Origin: Pyrenochaeta sp. MPI-SDFR-AT-0127
Taxonomy: Eukaryota; Ascomycota; Dothideomycetes; Pleosporales; Cucurbitariaceae
NCBI GenBank assembly: GCA_020747015.1
Contig: JAGTJM010000073.1
Location: 62,001-126,000 of the forward strand
DNA: 64,000 nucleotides
Direction of reading: 5' to 3'
The translations under genes were made by a program, and so were the position numbers. Positions 9,545 through 21,368 of the stretch are shown here, one piece after another. The first letter of the stretch is position 1. Each line of letters opens with the position of its first letter. The notes beneath the pieces are model-generated. The model had not been told where the DNA came from, made no database searches, and saw only the letters and a program-made list of their open reading frames with translations.

Positions 9545-10953
9545 GGCGAGATCTTTCTTTATGGCTTTACCAGTGTTTCCTTCTTGGAAAAAGAAAAAGT
9601 GATTTATGGGAAAAATGTCGGGACTTTTCTCAAAAAAGAACCAACGGTTGGTTGAAGGTTTCCTTGCATGTAACGTATCCCAAGGCGCATCTGGGGAAGG
9701 AAAAAGATACTCGCTAGTTCTGCTCTTTCTCCTGTATCTCACGCGCGTAAAGCTGGCTTCGAGTTTCCTCGGCCTGCAGATATATTCCCTCTTGCTAGAA
9801 ATCTTGTGCGTCGGTTCTCTGATGATGTTCAAGCGATGCGGGACGTTCAACACGGGGCGGGGAAGGTGGGGCTTAACCGCTTTCGTCCTCTTGCCGTTGT
9901 ATAATCTGCAGCGCGGATAGCATGGGCATCTTGGCACGGAACGTAGAGGTGAGATGCCGGAGAATGCGATTAGGGCGTTTGAATGCGAGAAACCCGAGTC
10001 TTGCGTAGTGTTGTGCTGAGAGCAAACGAAACGGCTGATCGATTAGCAAACGGGTAGCGTGGATAGATTATTGTCTTGTATTGCACAGTAAACATAGCAG
10101 TCACCCCAGAACTTGCATTAATGGAAACTCGCAGCCCGATGTCAAGTGGCGTGGTTCGTCTAAAGCCTGGTCCTAACACATACCTCATCAATCATATCTA
10201 TCACATGCCTCTCGTTCTGGATTGGTACTAGTGTGACCAGCACCAGGCAAGACGTCTGTCGTGCTAGTCACGCTAGTACAAAGAAAGCGCTACAGCCTTC
10301 CGCTGCTGGCAACTTCGCAGTCAATATAGCGACATTCATCAGAGTGGCATTCGTAAGAGTGACATTTATATTGCTACCATCCTCCCTCTTGTCCGTACCA
10401 GCGCACTTCCCCACCTAAGAAAGCTGGTCCCGCCACTGTAGTCCCTACCCATGTGCCTATTACCGTGGTTGTCTGCACCAGGCTTTGGACATTCGACGCG
10501 ACTATGCCAATCAGCCAGATATTCGAGAACAACATGAGCAAGTTGTGTGTTGAACTCGGTGAGCCAAGGGAGGGCCAGGAGAACTACTGGGTGGAATCTA
10601 GGGGGACTGTGGAGACATGAATCAGGTGAGTAATTGCACATACTCCCAGTACTAAGTCAATCGCATCTACAATAATATGATACTTTAAAAAACGTAGCGA
10701 GAAACGCTCAGTGATACGGGAATCATTTCAATACACCACCATCTATCGCTCTACTGTAGTTCTCTTCCATGGACAATTGAGTGGCGGCGAAGTGATATAA
10801 TTTTTAACCCAATTTGATCATGCTCCATCTCTGGGCTCTACATGGCTTTCTACTTCTGATCACTTTCCGAAAACGTCAATTACTAGCATCACCCATTGTG
10901 GAGTATGCTTACAAGTTTGCGTGTAAATCTTAGTACCCGCCTCATTGCTATAT
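9545..10953. other. Intergenic region, no gene recognised
   Basis: 1.4 kb between two minus-strand genes. The left part should carry the promoter of the acetyltransferase gene and the right part the 3' flank of the kinase-TPR gene. Open frames here show no family features. Confidence 0.5.
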
Positions 10954-13900
10954 TCATGCATCCTTCGACCGCCACTCATCTAGAACCTCAAGCGATGAAT
11001 TTGCGTAAGGATGGTGATGGCCAAGGGTCCGCCTCTGGAGCTCGAGGCTCCTTTCCATCAATGCGATAGCCTCATCATTCCGACTTTGAGACTTCAAAGT
11101 ATATGCTAGGCTAACTATACTGTTTATCGTGTCCAGATGCTCTTCCCCGAGTACCCTCTTTCTTGTCTCCAGTACTTGCACCAAGAGCTCTTCGGCATTC
11201 TTCCACCGCCCCTGATCGTTGTAAGTGGACGCCAAGTTATCCATGCTCGTCAACGTCTCTACATGTTCTTCACCAAGCGTATCCTTTTTTATCCTTACGA
11301 TGCGTATCTCAAGCTCCTCAGCTTTCTCAAACTTCCCTTGACAACTGTATGTGTATGCCAACCCATCCATGTTATTTATAGTATCGGAATGTCCCTCCCC
11401 AAGCACTCGAAGACTCATCTCTATTACTTGCGCATATAGCTCTTCGCTCTCTTCCCATCGCTCTTGGTCCCTGTATGTTATCGCTAGGTTATTCATACTA
11501 ACCAGCGTGTCCACATGTTCACCGAATAACCTCTTTCGTTTCTCCATGACCTGCAACTCCAGCTCTTCAGCCTCCTTCCACCGCCCTTGATTTGAAAACA
11601 TTGATGCCAGGTTGCTCATACTAGTCAGCGTGTGTGGATGTTCTCCGCCAAGCACTCTTGAGCATATTTCGAGCCCTTTAGCTTGCAGCTCTTGAGCCTC
11701 CTTCCAGCGGCCCAGGGCAGATAATGTCGTTGCCAGGTTGGCCATGCTGGCCAAAGTATCTGGATGCTCTTCACCAAGCGATTTCAAGGATATTTCTAGC
11801 TCTTTTTCTTGTAGCTCTTCAGCTTCTGTCCACCGCCCTTGACTCGAAAATATCAATCCCAGATTGGCCATAATTGTAACTGTGCTTAGATGTTCCTCCC
11901 CAAGCGTCCGCTTCCTTGTTTCCACTGCTTGCATCCCCAGCTCTGTAGCCCTTTCCCACTGCCCTTGAGCACTGTATATTGATGCAAGGGTAGATATGCT
12001 ATTTAGCGTAGAAGGATGTGCTTCGCCTAGTGTCCTCCGAGAAGTATCTGTTACTTGTATGCTTAATTGTTCAGCCTTGACGTAGTGCCCTTGCCTGCAA
12101 TACATCGATGCTAGACTGTTCATACTAACCAGCGTGTCTGGGTGGCTCTCTCCGAGGACTCTCTTTCTTATTTCTGCCACACATAACTCCAAGTTTTCTG
12201 CATCTTCCCGTTTACCTTGCTTCCTGTAAGTCGACGCTAGATTAAATGCACTAGTTAGGGCGCCTGGATGCTCTTCTCCTAACACTTTCTTTGATGTCTC
12301 TAAAACTTGTACCTCTAGCTTTTCAGCCTCTTGGTATCGCCCTTGAGAGCAGTATGTTACGGCGATATTAGCCATACTAGTAAGTGTATCTGGGTGTTCC
12401 TTGCCAAGTACTCTTGAGCATATCTCTAGCTCTTTAGCTTGCATTTCTTCAGCCATCCGAAACCGCCCTTGGTCCGAAAATGTTGCTGCCAGGTTGGCTG
12501 TGCTAGTGAGTGTATCCGGGTGCTCCTCTCCAAGGATCTTTTTTCTCTTGTTCATGACTTGCGTAAACAATTCTTCAGCTTCCTTCCACCGTCCTTGGCT
12601 CTTATGAGTTAACGCTAGGTTGTCCACATTCGTCAAAGTATCTGGATGCTCCTCTCCAAGTACCCTTTTTCTTGTTTGACTTGCTTGTACGTCCATATCC
12701 TCAGCTTTTACCCATTCTCCTTGCTGTCTATACGTTGACGCTAGGTTGTTCATGCTACCTAGAGTATGTCGATGTTCCTCTCCGAGCACTCTTTTCGAGA
12801 CCTCTATTACTTGTATCTCCAGCTCTTCAGTTTCTTTCCATCGGCCTTGACGGCTATATGTTGACGCTAGGTTCATCATGCTAGTTAATGTGTCCATATG
12901 CTCTAACCCAAACACTCTTTCTTGGGTTTTTCTTGCTTGAAGTTCCAGTTCTTCAGCTTCCTTCCATCGCCCTTGATTCCTGTATGTGAATGCTAAGTTG
13001 ATCATGCTTTTTAGCGTGAATGAATGTTCTTCCCCTAATGTTCTTATGTTCCTTTTTAAAATCTGTACTTCCAGCTCTTCAGCCTTCTTCCACTGCCCTT
13101 GCATTCTGTAAGTTGATGCAAGGCTGGCCATGCTGTTCTGCGTCAAAGAATGCCCTCCTCCAAGCACTGTTGTACAAGTTTCTACCACTTGCACCTGCAG
13201 CTTCGCAGCCTCCTTCCACCTCCCTTGGTCCCCATAAGTGGATGCGAGATAGATTATGTTAAGCAGCGTCTGTGTATGCTCCTCTCCAAGCACCCTCAAA
13301 CTCGTCTCCATGATCTGCACCTCCAGCTCTTCAGCCTCTTTCACACGTCCGTAATGGGAATACAACGTCGCTAGTGCAGAAGCACTGGTCATCCAAAGAC
13401 TGCACTCGTTCCCGAAAACATGCTCTATATCTTCGGTATCTCTTCTTATTTCGGCTTCAGCCTCTTTCAATTTACCGCTTTTACGGTACTCATCTGCATA
13501 GTCAGGAGATAAGATATAGCCCTCAGTTGTCAAAGTGGCATAAGCCGTCCTAGAGTCTGGATTCGCCTCTAATCCAAGAGATTTGATCTGATACAATGTA
13601 TCGTCGAGTTCCTTCTTGGTTTTTCTACTTTTATGTAGCATTCGTATTGATTGTATTTCATCCCTAGAACCACCAAACCCGATCTTGTAGCAGAGTGCGA
13701 GGTTGTATGCATAACTGTGCTCTGCATCTTCCGCTTCAGTGTCTGTTCGATTTCCAAGCACTCGATTCTCGAGGCAATCTCTGATATGCCGTCGCACTCG
13801 ATAGTCGACCTGATATAGATTATTCGCTATTGGTAAGATCTGACAACATAAGACTTTGACCCAATTTTGATCTATGGTTCTTACCTCCAAACAATAATCT

Positions 13901-15126
13901 AGCACTGGGAATTTATTCCCATGCCGGCTGGATGCTTGATACTGACGTCTGTAATGATGTTAACCCTCTATATTGGTAACTAAAGAACTCGAACTTACTG
14001 ATGTGGTAGTAGTAGACTAAATGCCTGCTCTAAGCTGGCTCGCTCATTTGGGCTAGAGGCTAATGATACACTGAAGAATTCATAGAGTTTTTGCCTCCGT
14101 TCATCGCCCAGATCTTTCGCGGCCATTACGAGCTGCTGGGCCAGCACTACTAGTCTACCATGATTCTTTAGATCCTTGAGTATCTCTTGGCTCACATGCC
14201 TCGCTCCTCTGCCTTGGAAGTATTTTGCCGCCCATTGTGCTTTTCGGGGCAATGTTACAATTCCCGAAAGGTACTGCTCGAATAGCAACCACATGCAGAG
14301 CATTCCAAATGAAAAGACGTCCATTTTCTGTGCCTGAGCTGGTGTGATGCTCTCGTAGGTATGTTCAGGGGCATTCCACGGCTCTGTTTTTGGTACGTGA
14401 ATGTAATCATCTTCATTCGCAAACCGGGTCGCATATCCAAAGTCCGTCACTCTCGCAACGAACTTACCATCCTCCTTGTAGACCAAGACGTTTTGTGGTT
14501 TGATATCCCCATGCACAATATCTAAGATATATTAGTAGTTAGATACCTGTATGTTGGCCTACAGAGAATTTACTGTTAGAGTGCATGTCCGAAATTGCTG
14601 TTCCAACGTTGATACATAGCATTAACCGCTCTTCGAAGCCTAGTTCCCGTCCTCCTAGCAGTATTGCAAAGTTGTATAGATCTTCGTACTGTGCTTTCTT
14701 AAATACTAGAACAGGCCATATTTTATCTTTACTCCCATCATCGGATGCAATATCCCAGCAAATTCCCTGCAACTCGACGATATTGGGATGATTCCGGATA
14801 GACTCGTGGCCAAGCACGATCACTTCGTTAATAAGTACTTGAATAATTGCCTCTGCACTCTCCCTTTCCTTTTGCCTGTCTGAAACGCATTTAAACGCAA
14901 AGCTGGTATGGAGATTAACCAGAGCCTCATTAATCTTACCCGTCGCTCCTATTCCAATAGGGTGTCGTGCTGCCTGCCATGTAATGGGTAGGATGTCAAT
15001 CTGGAATTTTTGGATGATGGCAAGAAATGTGATTAGGTCGCACGGAGCGTTTGTGGCGTGCAGCGACTGGAAGGAAATGTCAGAAAGGTAACGGAGCTTG
15101 TAGAGCGAGTCGTCAGTTGCAGACAT
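10954..15126 (-). CDS. Protein kinase fused to 19 tetratricopeptide repeats
   Basis: About 1,350 residues in three main exons: 14574-15126, 13999-14521 and 10954-13948. Introns are 52 and 50 bases; splicing restores MHSNNIVHGDIKPQNVL across the first junction. A third possible intron, 13840-13884 (45 bases, in frame), would give 1,341 instead of 1,356 residues. The kinase domain (about 50-330) has IGIGATGKINEA, the Lys in AFKCV, HGDIKPQN for the catalytic loop, TDFGYA and APEH, so it could be active. From about residue 545 to the end run 19 kinesin-light-chain-type TPRs of 42 residues, each like GRWKEAEELEVQV..RVLGEEH. Such kinase/TPR fusions occur in fungi next to NLR-like and incompatibility genes; the role here is unknown. 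Head-to-head with the next kinase gene. Confidence 0.85.
10969..13385 (-). repeat. 126-base tandem coding repeat (19 TPR units)
   Basis: Nineteen consecutive units with a 126-base period encode the TPRs. The most constant parts code for the LASTY, QGRWKEAEEL and VLGEEHPDTL stretches. The units are clearly diverged from one another, but they share long enough identical runs to allow recombination or copy-number change. Confidence 0.8.
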
Positions 15127-15659
15127 TGCTACGCTATAGATACGACGATATAATATCTACTGAGAACGAGTGCAGTACAAGTTCTTCCGAGTGTAATTCT
15201 AGCTATGGTCCTTTGTGGTGAGTCAATGCTGTCAAGGTTAGCCTTTTGCCAACAGAACTCTGATGGAGTGGATGCGCCAAGCTTCAGCCTTCCTATCTAC
15301 ATCGACTGGATGGCGCGGGGTCTGACGTGGCAACCCCACTGGATTATGACGTCCTCATGTTTGCATCTGACCGGTGAACACCTTCGGCCCTACGCGTTCG
15401 CCAGTCCTGACCGGCCGTGTTCTTGTCCGCCTGATTGGTGTCGAACTTACCGTGCGCATTGGCTGCAAGCACTGCGGCTTTATTTTAGTTCCATCTGACA
15501 TTATCCGTGAATTTGTTCCTTGCTTATCGCATAGATCCTCTAAATTATATTTGGTAGTTGTCTCATCTGCAGAGAGTTTTTACCGGGATAATTACTCGTT
15601 TTAGGACACCGATTTTACTGTGAACTCCTGTCACTCATCAGTTTACCGTTTATACTGGC
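15127..15659. promoter_or_regulatory. Bidirectional promoter region between two kinase genes
   Basis: The only space between two divergently transcribed kinase-domain genes, 533 bases long, so their promoters must share or abut here. No specific box was identified. The arrangement allows joint expression but does not prove it. Confidence 0.4.
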
Positions 15660-18512
15660 ATGAAACATGCTATGGATCAGGACCTCAAGAGTCTGGAGTT
15701 GCGCATAAAGGGTCTTCGCCGCGAGAATGCAGACCATCGACAGTTCATCCCCCAGTTACCTCTTCGTGAAGTCTTTTCGAAAGATGCGATCTGGAAAGCG
15801 CTCCATGATTCTGGGATCAAAAGATATCAGCTAGACGAAATGGTGGATCGTATTCTCAAGGACGGGATCAAGATATTTGCTATTCTAGTTCTGACCCATC
15901 AGGCTGGCCTCACTCCAAGGTTCATCGAAGAAGCCGAATTCCACGACCAAAGACTTCCCTTCAGCCTTGAGATTCTTGAAAAGCAACTCTCACTTCCATC
16001 TGCCAAAGATTTCTACGAGAAACAATGGGAGCTCATAGCGCCTACATTTTATCGTGGTACGATCCATAAATCGCTCAATAGCAGGTTTATTCTTCCATTT
16101 GTCCTTGATCAACGCATTGGTAGTGGTGCCTTTGGCACTGTGTACGAGATCGAATTAGACCATGACCATCAACAGCTAGATGACCTTTTTCAGGGCAGGG
16201 TATGAGGCCACTATCCACTTTTTCAACCTATGCACCCAGCTAATACTTGTAAGCTTGTTAGGAAGGAGCTAGAGAACATCGAAGACCACGAGATCGAGTT
16301 GCAAAACCTTGCAATTCTCAGCCACTTGAGACACCCGAACATCTTGGGGCTTTTGGCTTCATATACATACAAAGGCAAACATAACCTAGTAGCACCTCTT
16401 GCGGAGGGCGGTACACTCGCCGATCTCTTTACCAATGATCGTCAAATGACGTCATTCAAATCAAATCAAACCTTCTTCATTGCGCTTGCTAGGCTATCAT
16501 CAGCTGTTGGGCATGTTCATAGCTTTGTTGAACAGAGGATCGACCTCAACCTTATCGGATGTCATCACGATCTACGGCCCAAAAACATACTCGTCTCAGG
16601 AGAAACGTTGATGCTAGCTGACTTCGGTTTAGCAAGATTCAAGGGGCAGTCAGAAAGCTCTGGTACCATTTTTAAGCAAGGCGGTGGAGATTATCGTGCA
16701 CCGGAATGTGAGGATATTGATGATGACCTCTTCCCGAAATTTGTTGTTCGTCGATCTAGTGACATCTGGTCACTCGGTTGCATTATCGCAGAGGTTACTA
16801 CTTACATGATCTCTGGCCGACCTGGAATAGAAGAGTTCAAGAAGAAACGGCGTTTCAAGAAAGGTATGGGGTGGTACTATCTCTTTCATTGTGGATGTCG
16901 TGAACCGAACAAGGCCGTTAGCGACTGGCTATCTGATCTGACCCTGAGATCCTCAACATCTTGCAACATGCTTGTTGGGCTGGCCAGGAGGATGCTTTGC
17001 ATGGACGAGAAAAAGAGGCCGAAAGCGAGAGAAGTAACTGCGAGGCTGCAGCTCATTGCGCTTTACGAAGTAGCAGATGAAGTGGATCAACTATTTAGTA
17101 CCGTACCTTTGAGCAACTCCCTCGACGCTCTCATCGAACAGAAAAGATTCGAGGCGTGGAAGTATGCCATGGGGTTTTTTGATCCAGCGTTTAAGCTGGA
17201 TATTGAAAGAGATCCTGACCAGGAGCAAGATTCACACTTCGATTCCATATTGGACTCTCTCTGGAAGATCCGGGATTATCTGAATTCAATCACGAAAAGG
17301 ACACAAAGCGTAAGACAGTGGACCTACTTCCCCCTAGGCGGCTTCAATGATCGCCTCACTGAGCTTCTAGACGCAAGGTCACAAGAGAAGTCCAGAACAT
17401 ATTTCAGGACCTCCATGATTGAAAGCGAAGACGACGAGTTCATCCAAAAGATCCAATGCGATGTCAAGGGCATGCCCTTTGACAAAGAGATCAGAATGAG
17501 GGCCAACCTCAAGCACATGACCAAATTAGCGATGGAGCACCAAGAACGGGACACATATAAACAACAGCTAGACCAGAAAGCTATAAAGATTGGCCCAAAA
17601 CTCGGCTATCACAATCTTGGTTCAGCCAGGGAAGGTGATTTATATCACCCAGTACTAGTGGAATGGCGGCCCTACGGACGTAAATTCGCAAACAATACGA
17701 TAAACGATGAGTATTTTGTTCGAGTCGAAGCAATAGCTGAGCTTCTGAGTCAAGACAAGCCTGAAGAATTTCGTGCACTTGACTGTAGGGGATTTTTCCA
17801 CGATCCAATGCAACTCGCGTTTGGCATCGTTTACAACTGCCCATTGCCGACTGGATTAGGTACGAGAAACTCAAACCCGGAAACACTACATAATTTGATT
17901 GGACGAGCAAAAGGAATTGCCAATTTCTTTCCTGCTCTTAATGATAGACTTCGGCTGGCATACACACTAGCGAGATCTGTGTTGGAGTTTCACTTGGTTG
18001 GATGGCTGCACAAAGGTTTGACATCGTCTAATGTTGCTTTCTTTGCGGAGCAGGAACCAAGTGATGAGCTGTCATTACGGGAGCCATATATTCTTGGTTT
18101 TAGTCACAGTCGTCCTGATGAAACGTCTGCCTTCACTGCGGGTCCTACGGAATCAGGCGCCGAACGCTATCAACACCCCGCATACCTCAGAGAGTCTCAA
18201 AGATATCGCGCTGAATTTGATTACTACAGTCTTGGTATCATTCTTTTGGAGATTGGGCTTTGGTTACCCTTGGACAATATGACTCGAAAATACGAAGGTT
18301 CCCACGAAGACATTCGAGAAATGCTTCTCAGAAAAAGGATACCCTTGCTCAAACAATCAATGGGCAGACGTTACTGCGAGGCCGCAAGAGTATGCTTAGA
18401 ATCAGATTTTGGTGAATCAGACTTCAGAGGAGGGCATACCGATAAAACGAAGTCGTTGCATCTTAGCTTTGAAAGGCTGGTCGTCAGTCAGTTGAGCGAA
18501 ATATCATTTTAA
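15660..18512 (+). CDS. Tandem protein kinase / pseudokinase
   Basis: 932 residues from two exons, 15660-16199 and 16254-18512, with a 54-base intron (GTATGAGG..TGTAAG) inside the N-lobe. The first kinase domain (about 140-420) has GSGAFGTVY, VRKEL, LRHPNIL, HHDLRPKN, LADFGLARF and YRAPEC, so catalysis is possible. The second fold (about 600-930) keeps the shape but not the chemistry: LHKGLTSSNV stands for the catalytic loop, ILGFSHSRP for DFG, and YQHPAYL for APE. This C-terminal half resembles the degenerate kinase-like domain found in fungal prion-domain and incompatibility proteins (DUF7580 type), by recall only. The segment before the kinase (LREVFS..ILKDGIKIFAIL) also recurs in fungal proteins of this class. 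Divergent from the kinase-TPR gene. Confidence 0.85.
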
Positions 18513-19431
18513 TACAAAGAAAAATACAGGATGAAAGCTTTGAATTCTGTATTGGTTTCAGTTTTGATGCCATTCCGGATGTGGGTAGGTATCTTGAGAA
18601 ACCAGGTCAAATTTGTCTATAGAATCCTTTATCACCTGCAAAGATAAATCTCCCTTGTGATGCCCATTCGATTCTATTCCCGACGAGGGCAAAATTCACC
18701 ACACAGAAGATTCGGCAAGTCTGAGCCTCAAGCTTATCTTGCAGTCCTAATTTTTGTTGGAATTCTTCTGCATCTGCTTGATCTCGCCCTATTGTTCTCA
18801 GTATCATACTTAAATTCTCGCCCGACGTTTCACACCTCGGTTAATTTTCGAGGGACTCTCAGAACGAAGTCCTCGTCTTCAGTCTACTCTGACACTTAGT
18901 AAAGTGGGGTCAAGTTTGAGCGGGATTGTCATACTTCAAACTCATAATTACCTCCGAAAAGAGAGGAAAGTAGTTGAGTGAGTGCAGCCTTGTCGACATA
19001 TATTTTAGAAATAGTCTGAGTTTCCATGGCCAGGTAATCTCCGTATTGACAGAATAGCTGTCAAAGGTCGGTGTAGAACTTCATAAAGCTGCGAGGAGCT
19101 AAACAACATATTAAAGTTGCAAGATACGTAATTTACTGCGCACGAGGCAGACACGCTGTTGGTGATATTCACCGGAAAAAAAGAGCTTGCTGTACAGCCT
19201 GATGAGTTGAACAAGTAATGTTGCTTCAAGGACCCACTTCGTGAAGTTTGATTGGTCGAGTCGTTTATCCTGCATGTCAAGCGTGAGGGGCAGAAGGAGA
19301 AGGGCGTGGAAACACGTAGCTTGGGTGGCCTCACGCATTACGCCATCACTTGCATAAGCCTTCAAACTGCGCTGTTAGACACCGTACTAATACAAGCGCT
19401 CTAGCATTTCCAGTATCTACAGTCCATATTT
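18513..19431. other. Intergenic region, no gene recognised
   Basis: 3' flank of the tandem kinase gene and 5' flank of the CorA-like gene. Short open frames near 18607-18900 lack any recognisable feature. Confidence 0.45.
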
Positions 19432-21368
19432 ATGATGTCGAATTCTTCCGTCAATCTAGATGTATCATCTTCCGCAAGAAGGGAAGAGCACCGTGTGAAA
19501 GATGCGTTGTATTCAACACCAGGGAACAACGAAGCCTTCTACGAAAACCTCTTGTCCCAGAACCAATTCCAATGTTTTGAAGCTGGTGAATTCGCGTTCG
19601 AAATACTGTGCTTACTGCGTGGGAAAGAGAGTAAGTACCCATGCCTCAAAATAAAACGAGAGGTCTTTTGAATGCTAAAGCTGCTTTGAAGTGGCGCCTT
19701 GTTCTGTGATAGAAATAGAAAGTATCACAAATATGAGTGAGCTCCATAAGCAATTACGTGTAGGTACTTCACCACGCTGTCGACCAGTTATCCAACAACT
19801 AGCAAGAAAATGCGGGCTTCACAGTCTCAGAACGAGCACATATTTTAGTAAGCAGCGCACACAGTTGCCTCTTCGTAATGATTGCACCTAACGCATTACG
19901 CCACCCAGCCTAATTCCCCAGCTTTTTTCCTGGGGAGAGCTCCAGATTAGTAAAGAAGCATTTATAGCAATCCTAGCATGTCAGCAAGTGTTCGCACCAT
20001 TTCTACATATAGTCAACGAATTTGGCTCCAAAATACGGCACGAGTTACCTAGATGCAGCACTTTCTATGCATACGGCGGCGTCAATGCATCCGCCGATTC
20101 TACTGAACCAGGAGATCGAACTCATCATGACTACGGTAGGGAGCCCAATCATGTGATGGAGAAAACTGATAATCAATGCAGAATTGTCATACGTTCTCCG
20201 GTTCATGGAGAGGAATGGTCGCAATCGGGGTGACCCATGGTCCCTCCGCCAGACAGGCATATACCAACAAACGACATTATGCAGTCGCAAATCGGCTTGG
20301 ATTTTTCTACAGATGTCCCGTTCCACCCGGGTAGTGTTGGAAAAGGTGCTCCATGGCCAATCAAGCCGCTTTAGTGAAGACAATAGCCCAATGACGCTCC
20401 ATGGCCTTCTCTTAGAGGCAACGGTGAGTAACTGGGGCAGTTACATTCGAGATATTAATGATCAGCTTAGAGATGTGGTGCGTGGTTCCTTTGTTGTAGT
20501 CTCGTCGAAGACTATTTCCACTAATCAGGTCAGCAGGATGAGAAAGCATGCTTCGCGAAAATAGGAAACACGCGTCGAAATGACTACTGCATTACTTTCT
20601 CAGATATGCAAGCTTTGCAGAGGCTGCGTCAAAAGATTCTCAGAATGTCTTTGACCCTGAGTTCCTGCTTAGATGTCGCAAGCAAGTTAGAAGGGCATTG
20701 CAAAATGGTTGACACACTTGAAATCACCATAAATAGCTCGACAACAAGAAAAGCAATACATGCATACTCTGCAAGCATCAAAACGCATCAACAAAGCGTA
20801 CAAGTCATGATGGAGACGCTACAGGGTACTTTCGATCTAGTACGTATGATGTCTCACCCTGCAGTCCTGCACCCTGCAGTCCTCATTTGCTGGCAAGCCT
20901 AACAGTCGTTGCCTAGTTATCAAATATAATCCAGTACCGCAACGTTGAAAGCCTACGGTTTACTACTGAAGTTTCCGAAAAGCATATGGTCTTCCTGAAA
21001 GATATGACTTTACGCATTCGCAATGAGAATTACACTTCCGCTGCTGCTGCCGTCCATAGCTACAAGGATGCAAAGGCAATGAAGGCCTTGACTACGACGG
21101 CTACCACTCTGCTTCCGGCATCATTAATAGCGGTTCGTAATTTGTTCTCATCTTTGGAAAATCCTAACCAGTGTAGACAATTTTCAGTTCGAGTCTGGTC
21201 CAGGTAAAGCTGGATAAGGACTCTGGCGATCAAAAAACGCGCTTAGTGGTAGCCACCCAATTCTGGATATATGTTGTGGTTACGATAGCCCTCACCATCC
21301 TCAGTGCTGGTTGCACGCGTCTCTTGGAACAGAAATGGACAAAGGTATCATCACAACTTGTTACGTAG
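19432..21368 (+). CDS. CorA-like membrane protein, seven exons
   Basis: Exons 19432-19630, 19692-19847, 19938-20135, 20182-20477, 20534-20839, 20917-21132 and 21177-21368 join in phase to 520 residues. The build is supported by family landmarks: a middle segment ending in PWSLRQTGIY, the helix-rich NWGSYIRDINDQL, then FSDMQALQRLRQK. Near the C terminus are AMKALTTTATTLLPASLIA followed by TIFSSSLVQ (membrane helix 1) and FWIYVVVTIALTILSAG (membrane helix 2). This is the fungal CorA-like group that keeps the two C-terminal helices of Mg2+ channels; the GMN selectivity motif is missing, so ion transport is doubtful. Each exon is short, so simple frame searches miss the gene. Splice sites are hand-picked, and introns 4 and 5 have alternative acceptors. 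Confidence 0.7.
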
